This document shows, piece by piece, positions 34,206 to 46,630 of a DNA stretch of 64,000 bases. Origin of the DNA: Allolobophora icterica. Taxonomy: Eukaryota; Annelida; Clitellata; Crassiclitellata; Lumbricidae. The stretch spans positions 34,785,787-34,849,786 of the forward strand of contig OY744614.1 in NCBI GenBank assembly GCA_963556255.1. Direction: 5' to 3'. The notes beneath the pieces were generated by a model. That model made no database searches and was not told the origin of the DNA. It was given only the letters and a program-made list of their open reading frames with translations. A program made the position numbers and the translations under genes. How positions within the stretch are numbered: the first letter of the stretch is position 1; each line of letters opens with the position of its first letter.

Positions 34206-35001
34206 CAAAATCCAGAAGGTCAGTCCGTAAGACAGAGACAATTAGACTTCCCAAACTTCCACTCCTCCCTTCCAGAAGTAAATGGGTCTCAAGCATACTG
34301 ACTATAATTGTAATTCACTCCCCTCTTGCTCTGCTATACACCGAAACACTGCTGGGCTCTTGGGCTTTTCAGCGACTGCTTCAAAAGCTTTGGCATTTGC
34401 TGCCAGTTCAGTCTGTTTCCATGTTCTCTGATCTATCAGATTTCAATGTGTTTTACTTGATTTTACTTTTGATCGATGTCTTTGGTATAATTAAAACAGC
34501 ACTTTTAATGATGAGCTGCATTGGTTTCCCAGTCACTCATAGTACACTCTCGTTGTTAAAGCGTTAACTCATTGGATTAGACGAGATCAACATTCGTCCC
34601 ATTCAAATACACAATTCCAACCAATTTAAACCATTCAAATTCTTCACTGGCTGAAGACAATTTAGCAAACAACCGTACATACAACCCTGTAGACCTTATC
34701 ACACAGCCGCTTAACTTTAGCCTGTAAATCACTCCAGCACTTTCAGCCATCTTACTCCAGTCGTTCACGATACAACCCAAAAAGGAAACGTTTGCTCAAC
34801 TTTATAGTAACTTGTATACTGCATATGAGTGTATTCTGTTAATAATTTAACCTCTCTTGTTTCTTGTCTACCTACGTACATGATCCCGTGTTTAAGAACA
34901 GGTTTCCCATCAGATTTGCAGACTGTATATGATAAATAAGGATTGAAAGCCCCATCCAATCGCATTGGCCTTCTAGTCCTTTAATTATGAAGATAGATCT
35001 A
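34206..35001. other. No gene seen
   Basis: A 130-codon plus-strand frame (34175-34567) shows no recognisable motif and overlaps a repeat, so I do not call it. Confidence 0.45.
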
Positions 35002-35579
35002 CACCGTGTCTCAAAATAAACTGTGCAAAATTGTTTCCGTCAGAACTTCGTCAAATTTCCACCAATTTTAATAATTTTTGGTAGGTAGATGGCAAAATGG
35101 CTGAAATTTTATGCTATACATAAATTTTCCACCTCACCTGACTCATGTCACCGCACTACCTTGTTAAACACAGATGTACCAATTTCTTATATAACGCTTA
35201 AATTTTAACAACTATAGAGTGCTCAGATTTTGTTCATCAATTTGTTAGAGGGCGTCAGATGTTATTTAATAAATTTCTAATTTTAACTAGTCTACCCTCA
35301 GAATAGCTGGCAATCATTATTTACGTATTAATGACGTAACTGTTTATTTTAAGCTGCGCTATCGTTGATTAAAAATGGTGTTTTCGATCGTTTTTACGTC
35401 CGTACATCTGTGTTTAACAAGGTAGTGCGGTGACAAGAGTCAGATGAGGTGGAAAATTTATGTATAGCATGAAATTTCAGCCATTTTGCCATCTACCTAC
35501 CAAAAATTATTAAAATTGGTGGAAATTTGACGAAGTTCTGACAGAAACAATTTTGCACAGTTTATTTTGAGACACGGTG
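35002..35579. mobile_element. mariner-like foldback element with ~178-bp inverted repeats
   Basis: Begins CACCGTGTCTCAAAATAAAC and ends with its inverse, flanked by TA (35000-35001, 35580-35581). The inverted arms (35002 to about 35179, about 35402 to 35579) are nearly identical, with an AT-rich centre of about 220 bp. TIR sequence and TA duplication fit Tc1/mariner. Non-autonomous. Confidence 0.92.
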
Positions 35580-36306
35580 TATATCTGTATTGCAAACAAA
35601 TGGTAACCTACTTATAGTTTTCAACTGAACCCATCTCATTTGCTGATCTGTGTGCCCGCCATTGACTGATAAAAAATACTAAGAACACCAAACCCAGATT
35701 TAAGATTTAAATAAGATACACAGGAAACATACAGCTAAAGCAAGCATAGATGACACATTTATTTGTTAATTTTACATCAAGAATATTGGCTCCATTCAGT
35801 GTTGTGCTCGTTGTTTTCATCCGCTCTGGACACGTTCCACCACCCGCCAGAAAATCAACTGAAGCATTACACAACTCGTTCAAACAATGACAGCGAATAT
35901 GCATGCATAAAACCATTCGACTTCACAACTATTGTAATCATAATCTATGGGGGAAAGATCATCGTAGTAGATTACTTGTAAAATGGCAGCTTTCCAACTG
36001 TTAAATATCAGCTGCCAGTGCTAAGCTACACAAACTTCGGCAGAAAGTCTAATTAAAATGTCTCATCCCATGATGGCCGTTATCTGCGGTGCCATGTAAC
36101 TAATCGTGCATGTAGCCTCGCCGCCTCTCTGATCAAAATGTCATCAAAAGAAAAGCGTCACAAGATAGCAATCAGAAAGTTGCAAGACAGCACATTTCCA
36201 GCATCGGTTCAATGATTCGGTAGCCACTGACTCCAAGCCTTGAAACACACAAAAACATCTGGAATCACTGGTGGCACGAGCATTTCAATAAAACGTCCCA
36301 GCATTT
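35580..36306. other. No gene seen; distal 3' flank of the MASK gene
   Basis: Short frames only. An isolated GGATTCGAACCC at 36838-36849, inside the last MASK intron or 3' region, is a reversed tRNA B-box-like word but lacks the rest of a tRNA. Confidence 0.4.
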
Positions 36307-36736
36307 AATCACACGTTAAGCACTTTCATATTTATTCAAACAATGGAGGTAGATCCTTTTTTCATATACATTTATTTCTGTTCTACATGTACACACAAGT
36401 TCATGCTGCGAAAATTGACATTTCCCTTAGACTACAACAAGCAGAGGTTCAAGAAGAGACCTAGCAGACGTGTGGATTCAAGTACCGATAATGAAGCGAA
36501 AACCCAAGGTTCCTAGCCGAACTGTCAGCTGCGGTCATTACCAGATTTTCAGGTTGAATGTTGACATCTGACATCTGGATAATTCAGAAGTTCTTTGTGA
36601 CATGTCACTAGGACTTTAGTATTTCCTAGCACATCTTATTCGTTTCAATAAACCTGTAAAATTACTCTATGGGAGTTAGTCTCCACCTGTATCACCAGAA
36701 GGATTTTCACTGTTGAGTTCTTGGGTGGTTAGTTGA
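36307..36736 (-). CDS. Possible terminal MASK exon with 3' UTR
   Basis: On the minus strand a strong polypyrimidine acceptor (CTTGTTCTTCACTTCCAG) precedes 36736. Joined in phase 0 to exon 20, it would add nine codons and a TGA ending at 36707. Minus-strand AATAAA signals occur at 36371-36376 and 36331-36336. This is an inference from splice-site quality only, and the peptide is not conserved. Confidence 0.35.
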
Positions 36737-39511
36737 CTGGAAGTGAAGAACAAGAACAAAGTACAAAACAGAAAACTAAACAACCTCTCTTACCGTCTGC
36801 ATAACTTGACGTCTTGCAAATTTCACAAGCTGTATCAGGATTCGAACCCCCGCCAGCACATCACAACAGGCACATGTGCCTTTTGAAAATGAGGGAGAGA
36901 ATTCACCATATTACCCCGCAGAAATGAATTTGGAAAGCCCTTTGAACGAAGAAAAGCATGAAACAAGATGTGTAATTCAATCAGTATAAACCTAAGCTAA
37001 ACCTTCACACAAAGCGACATTTACATGCTTGCGGATACCCACATCCGGCATATTAGCAGCACACTGAACAACAATTAAGTAATTGGTAATTAGCAAACGG
37101 GTAAGGAAAGGTTAAACTACAATAAGATTCATTTAGTATCCATAGAGAGCAAAGGCTGATGTGTCTGCAGTCTGCCACCATGTCATCAATAAAATAACCA
37201 ATGAATTTGAGTTGCATAAATGGAAGTATCTGTTAACCATATCACTTTGAAAAGTTGCTGGCTCGAAATTGCAAGCACGTAGTGTTCAGAATCAAACTTG
37301 CATGCCTCTCTCATAAGCAGAATGATAGTATTGTGCTGTTAATGTCAATAATTTAACGTAATGGTGGTTTATGTAGCAGAGTACATAGCATGCAACTAGA
37401 CGGTTAGATTTCACACACTGTTGTAATGACATCATACAACAAGAACATTAGTAACACATAAAAACACTTACAACATGATGGTCAGCCAACGGAACACCTG
37501 CACCCCCGGGTAACTTCAGGTGCTGGTTCTCCCACGAACCCTCAACATGCCCACCAGCATCGCTGAGAACAGCATGTGTCCCAGATGCAGTGTAAAAGGG
37601 TGCGCCTGGATTCATGGCCTGCAGGGGACCAGGCATCATGCCGTTCGTGAAGATAGGATGTCCTCCGTGCGACATCAGAGCCGGTTGGTTCTGGTAAAAC
37701 AGAATGAAAAATACTGCACTGGTTTCCATTAAGAATTCTACTCATGCTATCAACAGTTGCCACAAATACCCGAAATTCAACAGACCTTTCATATGTCAAC
37801 GACTTCTGTCATCACAGACACAGAGGCATTTACACACCAGAGTGCACGCACTCTGCTAGCCGTGGAGATATGCGGGTGTCGCATTTCCGCACTTCAACAT
37901 CATGCTTTCACAAGTATTGGACCATCTTCGTGGAACAGGCTTCCATTGCATTTACGCGCTGTTGCACTCGGCCCTGTGCAGCAAACGTCAAACTGTCTTA
38001 AAACACACTTGCTTAGATCAGTCAGATATCCAATTATCCATGTGTGCAGCGCTTTTGTGAGTTACTTAAAGGTGCTATATTAAGTATCTAGACACATACA
38101 CACACAACATAGTACTTCAAGAGGCTTACTTATATCTCACTTCACAATACCATCCCAATCACCTTCTTATATGTATAAAACAAAGTTTAGCTACATTACA
38201 CATATATAGAAGTCACTACACTGAGCTAAACTTTTCACAGTCCACTATTTCCCTCTTAGCAACTGTTCTGACATTTGGCATGTTAACCTCTAGAATTATT
38301 CATTCGTTCATACCTGAAGTCCACGATCAAAAAGCGAATCCATAATCGTCGAATGAGCTTGCGCCATCATTTCCGGACCAAAAGCTTGTGGCATCAGCGC
38401 TTGAGGAGGCGGAGGCGGTACGCTCATCATCTGCGTGCATTCATCAGCTCCATCACCCTGCGGACCTGAAATCAAGGATGCTGGTGCAGATGCAGTACTA
38501 CCTCGAATCCAATCGCCACTCCCATCTATATCACACAGACACGGCACTTTACAGGCACTCAGTTATCGTAATCATATCACGCTAAGTCAGCTTTGCGCAT
38601 GTCAGCAGCCACGTCAGTTGTTGATTTACCTTCTAGGTCATTTCGGCATATTATTTTATTTAAATGCACAATTAGCTCGATAGTTTCTGACATATTGGAG
38701 TTTACCATTGCCAAGTTTGCGTATCAGATTTTTTTTCGTCTCTGCTGTGGACTTAATACATCCTGACAGTGTGGGCGTCTGCAGGAATTTTTCTGGGGGG
38801 GCAAAAAAATTTTCTAGGGAGGCAACATTTTTCTAGGGGGACAAAATGACGTGTTTGCATGCTATTCATGAACATAGAAAACGAGACAATTTTCAAAATA
38901 CAGGGGTAAATGGCCCCTTGCCCCCTCCGGACGCCCATGCAGTTGACGGTATTTTCTTCACCTATCATTGTTAACCTACATGAATGTGTGAGGAGTGATG
39001 GGCAGTTTTCCTGATGTGCAAAGGGTCACGTCTCGGATCTAAACACCTGCGCATGTCACCTGCAGCTGGGTAATGTCAGCTAAGCGTAACCATGCATGCT
39101 CTATTACAAACGTAACATAAGCCATTTTCATAAATTATCAACTCAACGAATTACATGTATGAATACAGACTTAAACTGACCGCTAGCTATTTGACATGTA
39201 GACCATTGTGGGATAGGAGCCATGCTGTTGAGGATGAAGTTATATCCCGGCTGTTGGTTAGTGAGGATTCGTTGTTTCTTGGTGCTGCGCTCTGTTCCAA
39301 TCGGTCTCAGTAGCCTTCGCTCTTCGCGCAGCTGTTCCGTGTTCGGAGATGGAGGACTGCTTGATGTCGGAGTGCCATCCTCGGAGGCAGTAACCACTGG
39401 CACCACGCCATCTGCAACACAAATTAAGACTGCTGAGCCACCTGTTTTAGCCTAAATGTTCCCGTCACATCCATAGACATCTGGCATCTATGTGGGTTTT
39501 GTGTCTAATGC

Positions 39512-39550
<39 letters not shown>

Positions 39551-42500
39551 CTTTGTTTATTATTTCAAACTGACAAGTACGCAGTAAGATTACATGACAT
39601 AGTAGCAACAGATAGCAAGTTTAACAGGTATTGAATTTAACTTTATGGCAGCCATGCAAGGCGCCCATCTGTTCTACTACTCATTTTACAATCACCATCT
39701 AGGGAATGAAGGTTGAGTCAACCCTGTTGGGCTAGCGGGTATCAAACCCTCGTCGTTTTGATGTTCATGCCAGCATGTTACCATTCAACCATCTCCCCGC
39801 CCCAAACGGTAAACTCCACAATCATAGAATATCAAATTATGGTAAAGCCCAACTTGAGATTTATTTTAGCATTATATAAAGCCCTTCATTATACTAAACA
39901 AGACAACTTCTGCCACCTCTTAGATTCTGCATGCTTACCTCGAAGGTATACTCCTGAATGCGGAGTGACATCCATGGACATCATCTCGGATGCTATGACT
40001 GTGTTGGGCAGGCTCGGCACCTGAATGCAGTCCGTCGGGGGTGGAGCATAAAGAGCCATGCCATCAGAGAATCGCTGTGCCATCATTGCCGGTGCGCCCG
40101 GATGGAGACCGAATGCCTGAGGCAGTGCGGTCGACATGGGGGGCAGTGGCCCATAGTGCATGGGTAGCGGTAGAGGAAGCTGTGGAAAGAAGAATGGGCC
40201 CGACATGTCACCGACCGGGGCAACCTTGGCTGTCGCTGGGAGACTGGATGCCGTTTTCGAGGTGAAATCCGGGGCATTGGGGTTGAGGTTGCTATCAATG
40301 TGCGGCAGGGTCATCGGGTTCTTCGAGGACGTGTACTCCTCACGATGCGACTGCGACCTTGGGGAATCATTGCTATCACTCAAATAGGACGACGGCTTCG
40401 AGGAAGACATTCCAGGCAGGGATCCGTCGATGTACTGCAGCATAGAATGACTTTCCGAGATGTGCTCTTGGCTGAGGTTGCTGTTCACGGGAGAGAGGTC
40501 TTCTTTAGGTTCACTGTCTACCGATTTTGCGCTGCTTCCGCTATAGCCAAACGTCTTACCGTAAGGACCGCCAATCGGACCGTGATCCTGGGTGCTGTCG
40601 GAGCTGGTTACTGGTTTATGTCCACCCACTTCAACACGCTGCGGAGATGACACAGTCTGCACAACCTGCTGTCCAATCGGCCGATATCCGGGTGCCTTTG
40701 CCTGTAGAGCTGAATCTACTGCTGTTTCGGACGATGGCATTGTGAGTGACAGTGAATTCGTCACTTGACTTGGTGCGCATGTTAGGACTACTCCGGCTGC
40801 AGCAACGCTTGCGAAGTTCATTCGATTTTCCTTGCCTTTGAGGATAGCCGAGCCCGAGAAACTGTTGTTGAATGGAGAGTACTCGCCGCGCACCATTGGT
40901 GGTGCATCCGCATGACTGTTGAAGTTCTCTTTGCTGCTGAACGAATGCGTCACCATCTGGCTCGACGTCACAATTGGCAATGGAAGATGCTCCAGCTTTG
41001 TCATCGGAACTGGGTTTCCAACAACAGTCGACCTTGAGGTGACAATGTCAGCTGCGGTCAGGTTCTTCGTCGGTTCTCTGGCGTCAGCGGCTGTCTCCAC
41101 TCGACCATGCACAACAGATGCCGTGGTCAGCTGGACCGTAGCCGTCTGCTGAACCGTGGCATTAAGGCATGTGCCTGTGACAGATGACGCAACAGTGCAA
41201 GCACTGGATACCAGTGAATTACTTGTGTAATTGCGAGAACCGGTGGGCAACGCGCTTGACGTGCGACTGTTCTGGAAACTTCCGTTGCGCTTCACCTGGT
41301 GCTGTGCAACGCTGACAGGAGTCCATGCTCCAATCTCAAACGACTGAATCAGCTGAGGTTTAGCCACCTCCTCTCCGGTATGGCTTCCCGTAGGATTGGT
41401 CCAGTTGAGCGAGCCCGCCGTGGACATTCCGACAACCGAGCTGTGTGGTTGCGTCTGAACTCCAGAGACGGTCACGCACTGTGTCAGCTTGTTGGCAGTA
41501 GCAGTTAAAGTGCTTGTCAGGTTCGTGCTACCCACAGACAATCCCAACTTTGCCGTGCTGTTCTTCCATGGATTCATTGTGGCGCTGTCGAACAGAGCAG
41601 CCGTGGTAGCCGGTGCGGTTGACACATTCTTCAGTTTGAACATCGGAATAATCTGCTCGATATCCTTATCTGGCTCTCTCAACAAAGTCTCTATGAGGTC
41701 GTAGGCTAGCCGGGTGGCTTCCACTGATCCACGAATCGTCATAATCCCATCCGAGGAATTCTTCAGCTTGTCCAGGTCGATGTGCGCACCAGACGCCTCT
41801 CGGACACGATTAATGTTACATCCAGCTCGTCCAATGATCCGACTTATCGACTTGCCCGGGACGTTTATCTTCCTACACTTTCGTGTCACCTCTGTCCAAC
41901 CCTGCTCCCTTCTTGAACCCTTTTTCGGGCTAGTCACGCTGGCCGGACGTAATGTCGCTGTCGTCACGACTGTCATGGCTCTCGAAGTCGACGTTACCTG
42001 TATGACTGGTGCAACGCTAGCTTTCGGCTTCGTAATTAGCATGGCTGGCTTGCTTTCTGTCTGGGGCAGGGAAATCTTTACACTTGAACTCGATGGGAGT
42101 AATACAAAATCATCCAGATCTCCTATGCCGGTTGAAGTAAAGCTTGAAATTTGGTATGACTTGACTGACTTTTCTTTTTTAATGAAAGTTTCCTCTTCGA
42201 GAACTTGGACAGTGCAACTCTTGTTTTCATTCCTCGTAAACTGTGGGACTACTTGTGCAATAGCTTTAGCTATTATCGGAGCGGCCGACAATATAGAAGT
42301 TGCCATAGTATGGTTTAACTGTGTAACACTTGACTTTGGTTCAACTACTGGCGTGCTTCCTCTCAGTGACTCGGGTCCCTTCGCATCCGTAGTTCCATCT
42401 GGGAACTTGTTTTCCTTGTTTTCTGGCTTGTTCTTGCTGTTCTTCTTGCTCTTTCGTGCCTTCCTGTTGCCAGACAGCTTCGCATCTGGATTATTAACTG

Positions 42501-45500
42501 GCAACGAGTTTTCGATTTCCAGTTGTTTATCGGTTTCCTCCGGTTCCTCCTGTTTAATCATTTCCATCCTGACTGTATCTTCGGCTTGTTGCGGACCTGC
42601 GTCTTCCGAAGAATCATCATCGTTCTGCTCATTGTCGACACCGCTTTCACTGAGCATTCCATTAACATCCGACAGATCCTTCTCTGACTCTTGCTTCTTC
42701 TTCTTCTTCTGACGCTTCTTCTCCCGCTTCCTAGCTAGAGCTGCTTTCTTGCTTTCCTTTCGTGACTCCTCCAGCGCCAGTTCCTGCAGCAGGTTGTTGG
42801 CGTTCTTGTTGGCCTCCGCCGCCTGGCGATCCTTGGCGCTGACGATCAGCTCCATGCACTGCTGGCACTTCTTCAGAAGTTCCTTATCGGTGATCGTCTG
42901 TTTGGTACGCTGGCACTCCAGATCCGACGGAAACTGCGTCACGTGCCTCACAAGCCATTTGACAACTTTGACGTGGCCCTTCCGAAATGCTGCCATGAGA
43001 CATGACACTTTCCGGTTGTCCTGACTATCCACGTCCGCTTTGGCATTCACGAGCAGCTGCACGACCTCCAGGTGACCTCCATTGCACGCAAGCCACAGCG
43101 GCGAATTCCCTTTCTTGTTCTTCACGTCGATTGCAGCTTTACGATTGATGAGGAGCTCAACGAACCGGAAGTGGCCTTTGTCGGCCGCAATGGTCAGAGC
43201 CGTATCACGGGACGACGGGACAGGTGGGGCATTCACGTCGGCTCCCTTGTCCAGCAGAACCTTTCCCACCTCGACATAACCTCCAGATGCCGCCTCCATC
43301 AGTGGAGTGAGCCCGGTCTTTGCACGATGTTCGATGTTGGCCTTGCGGTCAACAAGCAGACTGACGACATCGTGCCGGCCTTGGAAGCAGGCCAGCGTGA
43401 GAGCCGTGTTGCGATTTGTCTCAATCTGGGCATTGATGTCGCTGCCCATATCCAGCAGCAGACTCACTGCCTGCACGTGCCCGTTCATAGCAGCCAGCAT
43501 CAGCGGCGAAATGCCAAGCTTGCTTCCCGTTCGCGAGTTGATCTCGGCGCCGTGCGTCAGCAGCAGCTTGATGATGTTCACGAAGCCACCAGAGGCGGCT
43601 AAACTCAGTGGAGTGTAGTCGGACACGTTACGGTGCTCCTTGTTGGCGCCACGAGACAACAGCAACTCCACCACCTCGAACCTTCCACTCGAGCATGCAA
43701 GTGATAGTGCTGAGTCCTTTGTGCGCTCGGATTGCGCTTCGATGTCGGCGGTATGATCTAGCAAGATCTCCACGACCGCTTTGTGACCCCCAGTCGCGGC
43801 TAGTATAAGCGGCGTAAATCCTTTCTTGTCTCTGTGCTCGATGTTTGCTCGCCTTGAGAGAAGAAGGCTCACGAGCTCAGTGTGGCCGCCTGAGCACGCG
43901 AGCGTAAGCGCCGTGTCGTGGTTGGCCTCCGTCTGAGCATCCACCTCGAGCAACGAGTATGCCTGTGGCGTCCCCTGCGGCGATGCAGGGGAGCAGTTTG
44001 GAGAAAGCGCCGCCGATGACGACGACGGTGTGACCGCCGCGTCCACGCACTCGAATCCCGAATTAGTAGAAGCGCTGGTGCCGACTGTTCCGCTTGACTT
44101 GATGTGAGCGTCGAGCGAGCCGAGCTGTTGGCTGATCTGGTGCAGCTGAAACTGCTGTTGCTCGTTCGGCTGGTACTGGATCTGGGTGTTAGCTTTGTTT
44201 GCCACCTTCTGCATGTTGCCGGGAAAGCCCGTCGAGAACGGAACAGTATTAAGCATCGACACGGAGGCAGGCTGCGTGCCAGGCGCCAGTCCACACATCT
44301 GGACCTGTTTCAGTTGTTTCTGGTGCTGCTGAAACTGCTGTGCTTGTAGCACCTGTTGGAACTGCTGAGCTTGATGTAGGAGGTCTTGTGTGGTGAGCTG
44401 CGAGGCTGATCCAGCGGTAGCCCCACTGGCCGGGTGAACCAGCTGGCCGGACGTTGTACCGGCCGGCGTTATGCCCTGCTTGTGTTGCAGCAGCTGCTGG
44501 AGCTGATGAGCCGTCTGCAGTTGATACTGAAGCTGCTGAGCCTGCTGCAGCAGCTCGTGCTGCTGAAGGTATTGCTGGCTGAACGGTCCCTGCTTCAGCT
44601 GCTGTCCCTGGTGCAGCTTCAGCTGCTGAAGATCAGTGCCAACTGAGGTGCCACCGCAGTATGTAGGTAGACAGATGTGCTGCTGCTGCTGCTGTTGCTG
44701 CTGCTGCATATTTGGAAAGAGGCAGTTTGGCATCAGCGGCTGGTGGGACAGCGCCATCGGTTGCTGTTGCTTCGCACCAAGCAACAGGCCATTCGTCTGA
44801 CTAAGGTTCTGCAACATGATTGAACACAAATCTTGATAATCTCTGCCCCATCTAATCTTTGGCATTTAATCACATGTTCAAAAGAAATCCAGTAGCACGG
44901 GCCTCTATGCACATAGTTTTGACCCTTATGTAACACACTAATGAACCTCTTACAAGGGCTGGCAATAGTAAAAAAATTAAAAACGACAAAACTCCTAATA
45001 TGTTTCAACTGACATCCCTCAAAAATAGCTGACAAACTTAACTTTTAGTAACTGAAAATATTGCAATTCTTGCTTAAATGGCAGTACATCTTGTAACTGA
45101 ATGTTCACCCCAGTACCAATAACTGAATTTTCCTACTACCTAACAAGGCATTGGACGCTAAGTACCTGTTGCTGTTGTACTGGCCGAGCGACATTCCCGG
45201 GTCTCGCTTGCTTTGCTTTCGGCTGTTGGTTTGGCGCCAGGTCCAGCTGCGTCTGAGTTCTCTGTTGCCAGACCAGACTCTTCGGTGCTTCATTTGATGC
45301 AGAATCAGCAGAAGCTGACGTCACGACGGTGCCACCGGGTGTGTTATTTCCTTGCATCTGAACAGCGTATGGGTCAAGAATGTACTGGGTTGATGACATC
45401 AGGGATAGGTTCTGTTGTTGTTGTTGTTGCTGTTGTGCCTGCAACTGTTGTACTTGAAGCTGCTGGACTTGCATTTGTTGCTGTTGTTGTTGTTGCACTT

Positions 45501-46599
45501 GCAGTTGCGGAGGTTTTTGTTGTTGCAGTTTTCGGTGACCTGAAATAAGAATTAAAGAAGTTTGTGAATCAACAGCTCCATTGTATTCCTGTTCAGTAAA
45601 GCATTTTCCATCCACACTCCAACGTACATTTGAACAGTTGGCAAAGGTGATGACTCATGAAATCCGTGCATGGCAGCAATGAAATTAACCCAGTATGTGT
45701 CAGAAAAAGTCACATCCTTCAGCAAGTCAGTACTTCCCAAGCCCCCCACAAACAGTAACTTTAATGAAAAAGACACAGAGCCTCAACAGTTTTAACAACA
45801 TGATTACTGCCAATAATTTCCCCGTGGGAATCTACTAGATTCCACACATCACTCTAAAACCTACCACCAATAAAAATTATAACGCTGCTGGACAAGAGTT
45901 TTGCAATGCAGTTTGCCGTACAACATACTCAACTGCAAAACTGTAGCAAATGCTAATCCACACAAGACCTTAACGACAAGTGCGTACTAAAATGTATGGA
46001 AAAACTAATCCGTCTCGTCTTTAAATGGTTAAAATATCTCTACAACCAATCACTAGTAAACCAGTAACTGAAAGCTGATTTTCAAAAGGTTACATGCATA
46101 AGTACAAAAAAGTGTAACCATCAAAATGAGAGACAAACACAACTCTTCCTTTTGAACTGACTTGGTGGTGCTCATCACTGCTAGAGCACACCTCCCAGCT
46201 GCACTTTAACAGCAAGCACTCTGCTCAACTATATGTCCAACTGCAGCAACAAATATCAAAAGCAATAATTATGGTCACTGATCAGCCCCTTTGAGTACGT
46301 AGACACTCCGACAATAGCCCTATATAAATCATTAGATGAGACTGGAAGTTATAACTGTTTAGTTACATTGTACTACATTTACTACAAGCCGCCACTGCAT
46401 GTCTGTGCCTTAATTAGTGCCAGTCCCAGCCTGGATGAAGGAGGGTGACAATAACGATCTTTGTTTTCACAGTGTTGTTAAACTGAAACTACTAACTATA
46501 TTTACCGATTGTGCCATTCACGGTTTAAGCACGTGGGCTTACCTTTAACAAAAACTCTGTTTTGTCTTTGTCCATCCGGTCTAACATCATGCTGTTGCA

Positions 46600-46630
<31 letters not shown>

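Noticed and set aside
34175..34567. A 130-codon plus-strand ORF
   Set aside because: No recognisable domain, overlaps a dispersed repeat at its start, and no splice or promoter context supports it.
36830..36860. GGATTCGAACCCC as a possible tRNA gene
   Set aside because: Only a B-box-like word is present; no acceptor stem, anticodon arm or A box at the right spacing.
38765..38945. A well-bounded hAT MITE
   Set aside because: Ends are only roughly inverted and the flanks do not match as a target duplication, so it is kept only as a low-confidence candidate.
41714..42712. A 332-codon plus-strand ORF opposite MASK exon 17
   Set aside because: It is a shadow of the strongly supported minus-strand coding frame, including the KH domain.
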